DNA of 64,000 nucleotides from Roseiarcus sp963820095 (GTDB lineage: Bacteria > Pseudomonadota > Alphaproteobacteria > Rhizobiales > Beijerinckiaceae), in contig CAWFZA010000030.1 in NCBI GenBank assembly GCA_963820095.1, positions 1-64,000 on the forward strand. Reading direction: 5' to 3'. A program made the position numbers and the translations under genes. The notes below the pieces were generated by a model. It had not been told where the DNA came from and made no database searches. It saw only the letters and a program-made list of their open reading frames with translations. Of this stretch, positions 43,753-52,922 are shown one piece after another. Within the stretch, counting starts at the first letter, position 1, and the number at the start of each line of letters is the position of its first letter.

Positions 43753-45747
43753 ATGCGTAACGCCCTCCAGACAATCTGCGCCGCGGCGAATGAAGCCCAG
43801 CGCCGCCCGGATGAGCTTTACGCGGCAGCCGTCGCGCTATGGCGCGAGCAACGGCGCGCCGAGGCGATCAAGCTGATGGACGAAGCGCTGCGGGCGAGGC
43901 CCGATTTCGCCGACGCTCTGTGCATGGGCGGGTACATGCTGAGCGAATGCGGCAAGCCTCAGGCCGCGATGCGTTTCTACCAACGCGCACTCGAGCTCGA
44001 CGCTTCGCTCATCGTCGCCCACGTCAATTTCGGCAAGCTTCTGTTTGCCGCCGGCCGGTTCACGGAGGCGCTCGCGAGCTTCACAACGGCGACGACGCTC
44101 GAGCCGCGTGACCCGGACGCCTGGTCCAGCCGCGCCGGGGCTTTGCGCGAGCTAGGGCGCCTCGAGGAATCGGTCGAGGCGGCTACGCGCGCGCTCGAGC
44201 TTCGCCACGATTTTCCCGAGGCCGCGATCAATCTCGGCAACGCGCTGCTCAAGCTCGATCGCAGCGCTGAGGCGCTAGAGGCTTATCTCAGGGCAAGCAC
44301 GCCGGGGCCTTGCCTGGCCAAGACGCTGTTGGGCCAGGGTCTGGCGCTGCGCAGTCTTGGCCGCTTCTCGGAGGCTGCGACGGCGTTTGACAGGGCTGCC
44401 GCGCTCGGGAGCCCCGAGGCGATCGCGGGCAAGGGCTGCCTCATGTTGACGCTCGGAGACTTCGAAAATGGGTTCGAGGGTTACGAGGCGCGCTGGCTCA
44501 AGGGAAAGTCGCTCGCCGAGGCGCTCGGAACCCGCTTTCCGACCTGGAAGGGCCCGGGCGTGGAGGCCAAGCGCGTACTCGTGCTCAACGATCACGGTCT
44601 CGGCGACACGATCCAGTTCTTCCGCTATCTGCCCTTGATGGCCGGGGCCGGGGTCGAGGCGACTTTCGCATGTCCGCCGCGACTGCGCCGGCTGCTCGCA
44701 TCGAAGGCCAGCGTGCGCTTCGCCGACCGGCCGCCGGAGGGCGAATTCTTCGACGCGCAGATCGCGATCAGCAGCCTGCCGCATGCGTTCGGGACGCGCC
44801 TCGAGACAATTCCGGCCGCGGTCCCCTATCTTGCCGCCGAGCCGGCGCTACGAGACACGTGGGCCAAGCGCATCGGCGCCGAGGGCTTCAGGATCGGCGT
44901 GGTTTGGCAAGGCAACCCTGACCCGGAGGCCGACCGGGCGCGATCCATGCCGCTTGTGGCGCTCGCGCCACTGGCGCGGATCGCCGGCGTCAAACTCATT
45001 TCGCTGCAGAAGGGCGCCGGCGAGGAACAGCTGGTTGGCCTTCCGCCCTCGATGCGGGTCGAGACGCTCGGCGCCGATTTTGACGCCGGCGGCGACGCCT
45101 TCGTCGATACGGCGGCGGCGATGGCCTGTCTCGATCTCGTCGTCTCGTGCGACACTTCGGTCGCGCATCTCGCAGGGGCTCTCGCCGTTCCGGTTTGGGT
45201 CGCGCTCAAGAGCGTCGCCGAATGGCGCTGGCTGACCCAACGCGCCAATTCGCCCTGGTATCCGACAATGCGCCTTTTTCGTCAGCTTCATCGCGGCGTC
45301 TGGAGCGACGTGTTCGAGGCCATGGCGGACGAGATCGCCCAGCTTGTCGAGCGGCGCCCGGCGCCACGCCTGGTGTCGACGCCCTGCTCGTTCGGCGAAT
45401 TGATCGACAAGATCACGATCCTCCGCATCAAGGCCGAAAAAATCCTCGAACCCGAAAAGCTCGCCAACGTCCACCGTGAACTGAAATTGCTGGAGCAGTC
45501 GGCGCGCGACAACGGCGCATGCGGATCGCCGCTTGAAGGGCTGACCGACCAGCTCGCGGCCGTGAACGCACGCCTGTGGATCATCGAGGATGAGATCCGG
45601 AAGTGCGAAGGCGAAGGCGACTTCGGCCAACGCTTCGTAACGCTCGCGCGCTCGGTCTACCGCGAAAACGACACGCGCGCGGCGATCAAGCGCGCCATCA
45701 ACACGCTCACGAGATCGGCCCTCGTGGAGGAGAAGAGCTATGTGTGA
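43753..45747 (+). CDS. TPR protein with GT-B glycosyltransferase-like domain and C-terminal DUF6165-like region
   Basis: 664 aa from ATG 43753. Residues about 15-240 are TPR repeats (AIKLMDEALRARPDFADALC, AMRFYQRALELDASLIVAHV). Residues about 270-540 resemble GT9-like or O-GlcNAc-transferase-like folds: RVLVLNDHGLGDTIQFFRYL, FRIGVVWQGNPDPEADRARS, LVVSCDTSVAHLAGALAVPV, then SPWYPTMRLFRQLHRGVWSD. The C-terminal domain (FGELIDKITILRIKAEKILE) matches DUF6165-type sequences. It probably transfers a sugar to a protein; being among flagellar genes, flagellin or another surface protein is a plausible target. Acceptor and sugar are not known. Confidence 0.7.
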   Translation: MRNALQTICAAANEAQRRPDELYAAAVALWREQRRAEAIKLMDEALRARPDFADALCMGGYMLSECGKPQAAMRFYQRALELDASLIVAHVNFGKLLFAAGRFTEALASFTTATTLEPRDPDAWSSRAGALRELGRLEESVEAATRALELRHDFPEAAINLGNALLKLDRSAEALEAYLRASTPGPCLAKTLLGQGLALRSLGRFSEAATAFDRAAALGSPEAIAGKGCLMLTLGDFENGFEGYEARWLKGKSLAEALGTRFPTWKGPGVEAKRVLVLNDHGLGDTIQFFRYLPLMAGAGVEATFACPPRLRRLLASKASVRFADRPPEGEFFDAQIAISSLPHAFGTRLETIPAAVPYLAAEPALRDTWAKRIGAEGFRIGVVWQGNPDPEADRARSMPLVALAPLARIAGVKLISLQKGAGEEQLVGLPPSMRVETLGADFDAGGDAFVDTAAAMACLDLVVSCDTSVAHLAGALAVPVWVALKSVAEWRWLTQRANSPWYPTMRLFRQLHRGVWSDVFEAMADEIAQLVERRPAPRLVSTPCSFGELIDKITILRIKAEKILEPEKLANVHRELKLLEQSARDNGACGSPLEGLTDQLAAVNARLWIIEDEIRKCEGEGDFGQRFVTLARSVYRENDTRAAIKRAINTLTRSALVEEKSYV

Positions 45748-45753
45748 ACACGC

Positions 45754-46278
45754 TCAGTCGAGAATCGCGTAATAGCGCTCTTTCAGCGCATAGCGGTCGC
45801 ATGGCCGCAGGGCATCCGCCGGCGCGGCCGAGCGCAGTCGAATTCCGATCGTCGATCCGCGTCGCCAGACGACCTCCGCCTCGCGCACCTCAGATGTCTC
45901 GTCGACATGGACCGCGAGTTGAGGGGGAAGACTAACATCGCTGGCGAGCGCCAGGCGCAGGCCGTTGCGAGACCGGTCGCAAATGCGACTGTCGCACACG
46001 AAGCGATAGGCTCCGTCAAGCAATTTAGCCGACCGTAGGCGGGTCCGCACCCGCGGTTGGGCCCGCTGATCGGCGCTTTCGTTTTTAGGCGCGCGCGCTT
46101 CGGGTAAATCAACCCAGTAAGCGATCTCCCCTCGCTTCGCGAGCTTGCGGCCAAGCTTTAGCGCCTCGTCAGGCTGGCGGCGCCAATCCTGACGCCTGAT
46201 TCCCAGCAGCATCTGATCATGCGCGCCGACCCCCGAAGAAAGCCCCGATCCGCGCGGAGTTAGGATTTCATCAACCAT
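45754..46278 (-). CDS. PilZ-domain protein
   Basis: 174 aa from ATG 46278. The PilZ region is at about residues 72-155: QPRVRTRLRSAKLLDGAYRF, VCDSRICDRSRNGLRLALAS and REAEVVWRRGSTIGIRLRSA. PilZ domains bind cyclic di-GMP; the RxxxR motif is only loosely kept (RVRTRLR) and the second motif appears as CDRSRNGLRL instead of D/NxSxxG, so binding needs testing. It is located between motility genes, which fits a motility link. Convergent with the TPR-glycosyltransferase. Confidence 0.65.
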   Translation of the reverse strand: MVDEILTPRGSGLSSGVGAHDQMLLGIRRQDWRRQPDEALKLGRKLAKRGEIAYWVDLPEARAPKNESADQRAQPRVRTRLRSAKLLDGAYRFVCDSRICDRSRNGLRLALASDVSLPPQLAVHVDETSEVREAEVVWRRGSTIGIRLRSAAPADALRPCDRYALKERYYAILD

Positions 46279-46556
46279 TTATGGTCCGAATGAATGCATT
46301 AGCATCATACATACTTCGTTAACCAAAGCGGGGGTAGTTTTCCACCGGGACGAAGCTTTCGTCAAGCATAACATTATCGATCCGACACAATCTGATTAGA
46401 ATTGATGGAGTTCAGTTAACACAAACGTCATTTAGATCAAATGATAAACAAGCATCTCTTGGGTTAATAAATGTTGGTTGTTTGGTCTGTGTTGAGTGCC
46501 AGCGTTGGCGTAGCGGAAGGCGTTCCCTTGTCAATTCAGCGGGCTGGAGCACGGGT

Positions 46557-47225
46557 ATGTATATTATTGTCGATGACCGGGACATCGTGGCCGGAGGCTA
46601 CGCCAATGGTTTTGATCGCGAGGGCGTCTCATCAGCGGGAATCGAGGCGTCAGAATTTCGCGAATGGATCGGCAAAATCAGCGATTCGGACATGAACGCT
46701 GTCGAAGCGTTCGTGATCGGCGACTGCAACGAGCGTGAGGCTCTGTCGAGGCTGATCCGCGAGCGCTCAAGCGCCCCGGTTCTCTGTCTTAATGAACGTC
46801 ACTCGCTCGACGACACCCTGTGCCTGTTCGCCGCTGGGGCAGACGACGTTCTGCGCAAGCCGGTGCACGTGCGTGAGATCGTAGCCCGAGTCGGCGCGAT
46901 CAATCGTCGCGTGTTCGGCGAGAAGGGCAACGTGGCGATCGGCGAACTGCGCGTCTATTTTGACGGGCGCGAGCCCGAAGTGAATGGCGAGCCTTTCCCT
47001 CTTCCTCGCAGGGAACGGCGGATCCTCGAATTCCTGCTGCGCAGCCGCGGACGCCGTGTCAGCAAGACGCAAATCTTCAACGCGGTCTACGGGCTCTTCG
47101 ACGAGGATGTCGACGAGAACGTCATCGAGAGCCACATTAGCAAATTGCGCAAGAAGCTGAAGCATCGGCTGGGTTTCGACCCAATCGATTCCAAGCGCTT
47201 CCTCGGCTATTGCATCGAGAAATAA
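46557..47225 (+). CDS. ftcR: Flagellar transcriptional regulator FtcR
   Basis: 222 aa from ATG 46557 (MYIIVDDRDIVAGGYANGFD), an exact start for the family. An atypical receiver-like domain (AGADDVLRKPVHVREIVARV) is followed by an OmpR-type winged helix (FPLPRRERRILEFLLRSRGR, VSKTQIFNAVYGLFDEDVDE, VIESHISKLRKKLKHRL). FtcR is the Rhizobiales master activator of flagellar operons (known from Brucella and Sinorhizobium Rem). The phosphorylatable Asp region is degenerate, as usual. An AT-rich upstream region (46280-46500) probably holds its promoter. A strong terminator follows. Confidence 0.9.
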   Translation: MYIIVDDRDIVAGGYANGFDREGVSSAGIEASEFREWIGKISDSDMNAVEAFVIGDCNEREALSRLIRERSSAPVLCLNERHSLDDTLCLFAAGADDVLRKPVHVREIVARVGAINRRVFGEKGNVAIGELRVYFDGREPEVNGEPFPLPRRERRILEFLLRSRGRRVSKTQIFNAVYGLFDEDVDENVIESHISKLRKKLKHRLGFDPIDSKRFLGYCIEK

Positions 47226-47268
47226 GGCGCTTGACCGGATCGCGTTGAACCGTGCTGCGAGAGATTGG

Positions 47269-47297
47269 AGGCCGCTCAGAAGAGCGGCCTGTTTTTT
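47269..47297 (+). terminator. Rho-independent terminator of ftcR
   Basis: AGGCCGCTC (47269-47277), loop AGAA, GAGCGGCCT (47282-47290), then G and six T. A perfect 9-bp GC-rich stem with a T tract, 43 bp after the ftcR stop. Confidence 0.9.
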
Positions 47298-47539
47298 GAT
47301 CGGATAGGCTCGCGCTGCAATTTTTGGGCGACCTCGCCGCAGATCGGTTCGCCCTGTCGGGGTGAGGAGGCCGCCGGCGCCCGCCTCTCGGCCGCGCCCT
47401 ACCTCGCACCGATTGCTGCCTTCCCCGATGAACATTGGTATCCCCGCGCGCCATCACGGGAGGAGGAGCAGCCTTGCCGGGGCGGGCAGGCGGCGCGCGG
47501 GGAACTGGATCCGGCTTTGATCCTGAGCGATGACGCCAA

Positions 47540-47563
47540 GGCGGCTGGATGGAGCCAGCCGCC
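47540..47563 (-). terminator. Hairpin downstream of flagellin
   Basis: GGCGGCTGG (47540-47548), 6-base loop, CCAGCCGCC (47555-47563), 13 bp after the flagellin stop on the minus strand. No T run follows, so it may stabilise the mRNA end or terminate weakly. Confidence 0.5.
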
Positions 47564-47576
47564 CGAGTCGCCATTG

Positions 47577-48759
47577 TTACTGGAAGAGCTTCAGGATGAG
47601 CTGGGCGTTCTGGTTGGCGATCGACAGCGACTGGATGCCGAGCTGCTGCTGCGTCTGGAGCGCCTGCAGCCTGGTGGACGCTGTATTCATGTCCGCATCG
47701 ACGAGGCCAGAGATGCCGTCGGAGTAGTTGGTCATCAGAGCGGTGTTGAAGGTGTTCGCCGTCGTCATGCGATTCTGTGTCGCGCCGATGAGCGCGGCAT
47801 AGTTGGTGACCGCCGACAAAGCCTGGTCGACGGCGGTCAGCGCGGTCTGCGCGTTGGAGCCTCCCGTGACGCTTATATTGGTCAGATCGGTTCCGTTCTG
47901 CACGAGCAGGTTCTGGGAGTTCGGCGTGGTGGTGGTTGTGGTCACCCGATAGGACGCCGCAGCGGCGAAGGTCGGCGAGCCGCCGTCCGCGACCGAGTTG
48001 CCGTTCGAATCGAGCGCCGTATAGGTGGTCGTGGTCCAGCTTCCGTCGGCCTGCTGGTGCTGGACGCTCAATGTCTGATTGGTGGTGTCCTCATTGGCGA
48101 GGTCGGTCCCGTAGGTGGCCGTCGGCGTGGTGGTGCTGATCGTGTCCGTCTTGCCCGTGAAGGCGGTCCACTGGGCCTGCGCCTCGCTGATCCCCGTGGC
48201 GTCGGTGATGCTCGACGTCGCCGTCGTCTCGGTGTTGCCGACTCCGGTCGTCAGTCCATAGAGCGACTGGGTGGTGAAGGAGATGGTGTTGATGCTTCCG
48301 CCGGTTGAGCTCGCGTTGAAGCCGGAGACGAAGTTGAGCGATGCGACGCTGCCGTTCAGCACGTTCAGGCCATTGAACGAGGCCGCAGTCACAGCGTCAG
48401 TCAGCTGCTTGCCGAGCGAAGCCAGAGACGTGTTGATGTTGCCAATGTTGGCGCCGGGCTCGGTCGCCTGGGTAAGCGCCGTCTGAATTCGAATTGATGG
48501 TCGTGATGACGGAATTGATCGCCGAGCTTGCGGTCGACAGAAGCGACTGCCCCTGCGATAGCGCATCGTTGGAGGCTGACACGACGCCGCTGTCGGCGGT
48601 GAGCTGGGCGGCGATCGACCAATAAGAGGAATTGTCGGCGGCGGTCGCGACCTTAAGGCCGGTTGAAACCTGATTCTGGACCGTCGCCAGGGACTGCTGC
48701 GTCATCGTCAGCGCCTGCAGCGCGCTAAGGGCGTTCGGATTGTTTAAGATCGAACTCAT
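47577..48759 (-). CDS. Flagellin, frameshifted
   Basis: Filament subunit, start ATG 48759 with AGGAG 8 nt upstream. The N-terminal D0/D1 domain is MSSILNNPNALSALQALTMT, VSTGLKVATAADNSSYWSIA and SSAINSVITTIN. The remainder, from RIQTALTQATEPGANIGNIN through a Ser/Thr-rich variable centre to the C-terminal QLGIQSLSIANQNAQLILKL, is in another frame. An extra T near 48492 explains it; without it the protein is about 393 aa. The Thr-rich central region fits surface exposure and glycosylation. A frameshifted flagellin would give a non-motile cell, so an assembly error is likely. Confidence 0.85.
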
Positions 48760-49074
48760 GAGAGTGCTCCTGTCTAAAATGTTCACGCTGATGGGGCGAC
48801 ATTTCGGACTCGCACCGAGACGACGGACCGGCCGCATGCCCTTAGGCTCCGCATCGGAAGCCTAACCGCCGTGTACAGCCGAGGCGACGCGCGCTCATTG
48901 CGCCCGTCTCGCCTGGCCTCCGAAACCTAAGGTCGCGACCGCTAATGGCCAGTTAACAGCCGAGAAAATTTGCTTCTGGCGTTCGACAACGCCTCCCCGA
49001 AGCCGACCGCGCAATGCCGGCGCAAGCTCCGCTTCCCACGATGGCGGCTCACGAGTTCTCACTCAGGCCCGGAT
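48760..49074. other. Divergent promoter region between flagellin and fliF
   Basis: Holds the flagellin ribosome binding site and, on the other strand, the fliF leader. The fliF frame stays open upstream to 48970, but that part has no FliF similarity. I do not recognise a promoter motif with confidence. Confidence 0.4.
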
Positions 49075-50739
49075 GTGGCGACGAATTTGTTGGCGCAAAT
49101 CGAGCGGCTGTGGGCGAACCTGCGCGGGTTGGGCGTCCGGCGTCTGTTCGCATTGGCGTTGATCGGCGTCGCCGTATTCGCGGCGATGGGGCTCGCCGGC
49201 TATTATTTGAGCCGCCCGACAATGGAAACGCTCTATTCCGGGCTCGATCGCGACGATATCGCCGCCATCGGCGCCGCCTTGCGCGAGGCGGGCGTGCCCT
49301 TCGACGTCAATGCCGAGAGCACAGTCGTTCTGACGCCGGCTGGACAGGCGGCGGCAGCGCGGATGATTCTTGCGGAAAAAGGCCTGCCCCGCGGCGGCGC
49401 AATCGGCAATGAACTGTACGACAAGCTCGGCTCGCTCGGGCTCACCTCGTTCATGCAGGACGTCACCCGCCTAAGGGCGCTCGAAGGCGAACTCGCGCGC
49501 ACGATCCAGATGATGCGCACGGTCAAGGCCGCGCGAGTGCATATCGTCCTCGCCGACGAAGGCTCCTTCCGCCGCGAGCGCCAGCCCTCCTCGGCCTCCG
49601 TGGTCATCCGCACCGATGGCGGCGACGATCGCGCCACCGGGCAGGCGATCCGCCATCTCGTCGCCTCGGCGGTTCCCGGGATGAAGCTCGAGGACGTGAC
49701 CGTGCTCAATGTCGACGGCAGCCTCCTCGCCTATGGCGCGGATTCGGTCGAGAAGTCGCCGGACAATCTGCTCGCGCTCGAAAAGGAAGTGTCGCAGCAA
49801 ATCCGCGAAAACGTCAGCCGCACGCTGACGCCCTACCTCAGCGCCCAAAACTTTCAGATCTCCGTCGCCGCCAGGCTCAACGCCGACAAAACACAAACGA
49901 ACGAGACGATTTACAATCCCGACGGCCGAGTCGAACGATCGGTGCGCGTCACCAAGGAACAGCAAAACTCGCAGAACGCGGCCGGAGAGCAGCCGGCCGG
50001 CGTCGAGGCCAATCTTCCAAAGCCGAAAACGACAAGCGGCGAATCGAAGCAGTCGAACGATCAGACGCAGAAGCGCGAGGAACTGACGAACTACGAGGTC
50101 TCATCGAAATCGATTCAGACGACCAGCGCCGGCTTCGCGGTGCAAAGTCTTTCGGTCGCCGTGCTGATCAACCGCGCCGCGCTTGTCGCCTCGCTTGGAG
50201 GCAAGCCCTCGGCCGACGCGATCTCCGCCCAAGTCCACGAGATCGAGCTGCTCGTCGCCTCGGCCGCCGGTCTCAATCGTGAGCGAGGCGACGCGGTCAA
50301 GGTTTCGATCGTCGATTTCGTCGATTCGAGCCACGACCTCGAGCCGGCGCCGGGACCCTCGCTGGTCGAGATTGTCGCCCGACAGGCGGGGTCGATCTTC
50401 AACGCCGGGGCCATCGTTGCGGTCGCCGCGATGCTGCTCTGGTTCGGAGTGCGTCCCGCCATGAAGATGGCTTTCGCCCCTCCGCGCGTCCCTGCGATCG
50501 AGGATGCGCGCGGCTCATCCGGCAGTCGCCCTCCCGCTTTGGGGGCGCCGGACGGCGACAGTCAGCCTGGCGAAAGCATCCTCATCGAGACCGACGCCGG
50601 TCACGACGAATTCATGCAGGCGCTGCTCGCGCGGCGCGACAATGGCCCCGAGCGCAAGCTGCTGAAACTGGTCGAATTCGATGAGAATCACGCGGCCACG
50701 ATCCTCAAACAATGGATCCGTCAAGGAGTGAACGGATGA
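49075..50739 (+). CDS. fliF: Flagellar MS-ring protein FliF
   Basis: 554 aa from GTG 49075, chosen because it puts LLAQIERLWANLRGLGVRRL right before the first membrane helix (LFALALIGVAVFAAMGLAGY). The ring-building motifs follow: LYSGLDRDDIAAIGAALREA, GSLGLTSFMQDVTRLRALEG, ELARTIQMMRTVKAARVHIV. The second membrane helix is near IFNAGAIVAVAAMLLWFGV. The C-terminus (DNGPERKLLKLVEFDENHAA) contains the FliG-binding segment. FliF is the first ring and nucleates the flagellar base. Overlaps the next gene by ATGA. Confidence 0.93.
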   Translation: MATNLLAQIERLWANLRGLGVRRLFALALIGVAVFAAMGLAGYYLSRPTMETLYSGLDRDDIAAIGAALREAGVPFDVNAESTVVLTPAGQAAAARMILAEKGLPRGGAIGNELYDKLGSLGLTSFMQDVTRLRALEGELARTIQMMRTVKAARVHIVLADEGSFRRERQPSSASVVIRTDGGDDRATGQAIRHLVASAVPGMKLEDVTVLNVDGSLLAYGADSVEKSPDNLLALEKEVSQQIRENVSRTLTPYLSAQNFQISVAARLNADKTQTNETIYNPDGRVERSVRVTKEQQNSQNAAGEQPAGVEANLPKPKTTSGESKQSNDQTQKREELTNYEVSSKSIQTTSAGFAVQSLSVAVLINRAALVASLGGKPSADAISAQVHEIELLVASAAGLNRERGDAVKVSIVDFVDSSHDLEPAPGPSLVEIVARQAGSIFNAGAIVAVAAMLLWFGVRPAMKMAFAPPRVPAIEDARGSSGSRPPALGAPDGDSQPGESILIETDAGHDEFMQALLARRDNGPERKLLKLVEFDENHAATILKQWIRQGVNG

Positions 50740-51530
50740 AACCGCTATCGATTGCCGACTATCTGGATCGTTTCGGGGCCCCAGCTGACGAAACCGCGCC
50801 GCCGCGGCGCGAGGGCTCGCCGTTTCGTCCCCGAAGCCTCCCGAACCCGCGAAACGGCAAGCCCGCCCTAAAGCCGGTCTTCGACGGCGCAGCGAAGGCG
50901 AGCGGCGCTGACCAAATGCCGAGCGAAGATGCTCCGCGGCGCAGCGCCTGGGCGCCGAAGCCGGTTCCGCTTCAGGGCGCGGCGCGCGAGTCGCCGCCGA
51001 CGGAAGAGCCGGCCAAGCCCGACGACTTGTCGGCGAAGCTCACCGACGCTTATGCCCGCGGCCGCGAGCAGGGTCTCGCGGAAGGCCGCATTGAAGCTTC
51101 CGACCGCCACGCGACGGAGCTTGCCGCCGCACGGGAGCAGGCGGAGACTCACCAGCGGCAGCTTCGTCTGAGCGAATATGCGGAGCTCGAGGGCGCGATT
51201 CGGTCCGGGTTCAAGCAGGTCGAGGACAACATAGGCGGCGCTGTGGCCCGCATTCTCGCGCCATTTCTGTCGCAAGAGGCTGTCAAGCGCGCCGTGGACG
51301 AATTGGGCAAGGCCACGGCCAGGCTCAGCGCTGGCGGCTCTCCCGGCTTGATCAAGATTCGCGGACCCGAGCGCGTGCTTGCGCTCTTGCGTGAGCGAAT
51401 TGCCGGCCTGTCGATCGAGGTCGAGTATGTCGAGGATGGAGCTGTCGAAACCGTCGTCGAGGCGAACGCCACGCGGATTGTCACCGCGCTTGGCCCATGG
51501 GCGCAGCTGTTGAGCGCGTTCGAAGCTTAA
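50736..51530 (+). CDS. FliH-like flagellar assembly protein
   Basis: 264 aa from ATG 50736 with AAGGAG upstream and an ATGA overlap with fliF. The N-terminus is low complexity and Pro-rich; from about residue 105 it becomes a coiled-coil-like region (AYARGREQGLAEGRIEASDR) leading to a FliH/NolV-type C-terminal domain (ARILAPFLSQEAVKRAVDEL, LIKIRGPERVLALLRERIAG, SIEVEYVEDGAVETVVEANA). FliH escorts the FliI ATPase of flagellar export. The family is divergent, so the call rests on position and the helical pattern. Confidence 0.65.
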   Translation: MKPLSIADYLDRFGAPADETAPPRREGSPFRPRSLPNPRNGKPALKPVFDGAAKASGADQMPSEDAPRRSAWAPKPVPLQGAARESPPTEEPAKPDDLSAKLTDAYARGREQGLAEGRIEASDRHATELAAAREQAETHQRQLRLSEYAELEGAIRSGFKQVEDNIGGAVARILAPFLSQEAVKRAVDELGKATARLSAGGSPGLIKIRGPERVLALLRERIAGLSIEVEYVEDGAVETVVEANATRIVTALGPWAQLLSAFEA

Positions 51531-51539
51531 GCCGATTCG

Positions 51540-52922
51540 ATGACCGAGGCGCATCCGGAAATCATCATCGTCAAGCGTCATGGCTCGCATGAGGACGAGC
51601 ATCACGGCGGCGCGTGGAAAATCGCCTTCGCCGATTTCATGACCGCGATGATGGCGTTCTTCCTGGTGCTGTGGATCATCAGCGCGACGGACAAGAACAC
51701 CAAGACGCTGATTGCGCGATACTTCAATCCGGTGAAGGTCGAGGAGCCGGCAAAGGCGCAGAAAGGCATTCATGGCGCGCCGGAGAAGGGCGCCGTCTAT
51801 GCGCCGGAAGATGGCAATGGCGCCCCCAATGCGGGAATGCCTTCTTCCGAGCACGGCGAAGGTCCCGCGGAAAAGGGGAACGAAAACCCTGCCAGTCCAT
51901 CCAAGCAAAACGAGCAAGCGCATCCGCCGACACCGTCGCCTTTGCCGCCGCCCGATCCCGCGAAACCATATCCGACGATGTCGGAGCAGGAATTGTTCAG
52001 CGATCCTCGCGCGAGCCTCGACAAGATCGCTGGCGCTCCGCCGCCCGGGCCTCGCATCGACCCTTCTGCGGCGCTGAGGGGATATGGAGAAGTCGGTCCC
52101 AGCGCTGATGAGGCGTTGCGCGATCCGTTCCGGCCGCTCGGCAGCGATCGGGCGGTCAACGTCGCCGCCGAAAATCCCGGCGCTCCGCCGGCAGCCGCCG
52201 CTCCAAGCGAGGAGCCGCCTTCGACCCCGGCCGCGATAGCCCCAGCAGCGCCGGCGCCCGTCTCCGCGGACGCGCAAGAGACGGAAGCGCAACGCGCCCC
52301 CGGCTCAAGCCCCGCTCAAGCTCAAGGCGCGGCCGCTCCAGTTGGGCCCACGGGGGGCCTGGCCAAAGTCTCGAGCGCCGCCGAGGCTCAAGGGGCGCGA
52401 TCGCCCGCTCCGTCAACCCCATATCCGCCGGCTCCCGACGCGGCCGAGGCGCGCCAGACGGCCGCGTCCAACCTTCTCGCCGATCTGAAGAAGCGGCTGG
52501 CCGGCGAGGCCAAGGCGATGCAAGGCCCTCAGCTCGATGTGCAAGCGACCGAAGACGGCATCCTCATCAGCCTCACCGACCGGCAGAATTTTTCCATGTT
52601 CGCCATTGGCTCCGCCGAGCCGCAGCCACGTGTTTTGCACATGATGGAGGCCATCGCCGCGAGCCTGCAAAACCTGCAGGGCTCGATCGTCGTGCGCGGA
52701 CACACCGACGGCCGTCCCTACCGGTCTGCGACCTACGACAATTGGCGACTCTCCTCCGCGCGGGCGCAAATGGCGTATTACATGCTGATTCGTGGCGGGC
52801 TCGCGGAAAAGCGGTTTGAGCGGGTCGAAGGTTACGCCGACCATCGCCTGAAGGACACGACGCATCCCCTCGCAGCGGAAAACCGGCGCATCGAAATCCT
52901 GGTGCGCGAGGCAAAACCGTGA
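51540..52922 (+). CDS. motB: Flagellar motor stator protein MotB
   Basis: 460 aa from ATG 51540. A short cytoplasmic N-terminus (IIIVKRHGSHEDEHHGGAWK) precedes the single membrane helix with the proton-carrying aspartate in IAFADFMTAMMAFFLVLWII. A long Pro/Ala-rich periplasmic linker (about residues 75-310) follows, then an OmpA/MotB peptidoglycan-binding domain (GSIVVRGHTDGRPYRSATYD, NWRLSSARAQMAYYMLIRGG). The linker is longer than in E. coli, as in rhizobia. motA is not in the window. The stop overlaps motC by GTGA. Confidence 0.93.
   Translation: MTEAHPEIIIVKRHGSHEDEHHGGAWKIAFADFMTAMMAFFLVLWIISATDKNTKTLIARYFNPVKVEEPAKAQKGIHGAPEKGAVYAPEDGNGAPNAGMPSSEHGEGPAEKGNENPASPSKQNEQAHPPTPSPLPPPDPAKPYPTMSEQELFSDPRASLDKIAGAPPPGPRIDPSAALRGYGEVGPSADEALRDPFRPLGSDRAVNVAAENPGAPPAAAAPSEEPPSTPAAIAPAAPAPVSADAQETEAQRAPGSSPAQAQGAAAPVGPTGGLAKVSSAAEAQGARSPAPSTPYPPAPDAAEARQTAASNLLADLKKRLAGEAKAMQGPQLDVQATEDGILISLTDRQNFSMFAIGSAEPQPRVLHMMEAIAASLQNLQGSIVVRGHTDGRPYRSATYDNWRLSSARAQMAYYMLIRGGLAEKRFERVEGYADHRLKDTTHPLAAENRRIEILVREAKP

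Noticed and set aside
50868..52292. 474-codon minus-strand frame opposite the FliH-like gene and motB
   Set aside because: Arg-rich with no motif; motB opposite is certain.
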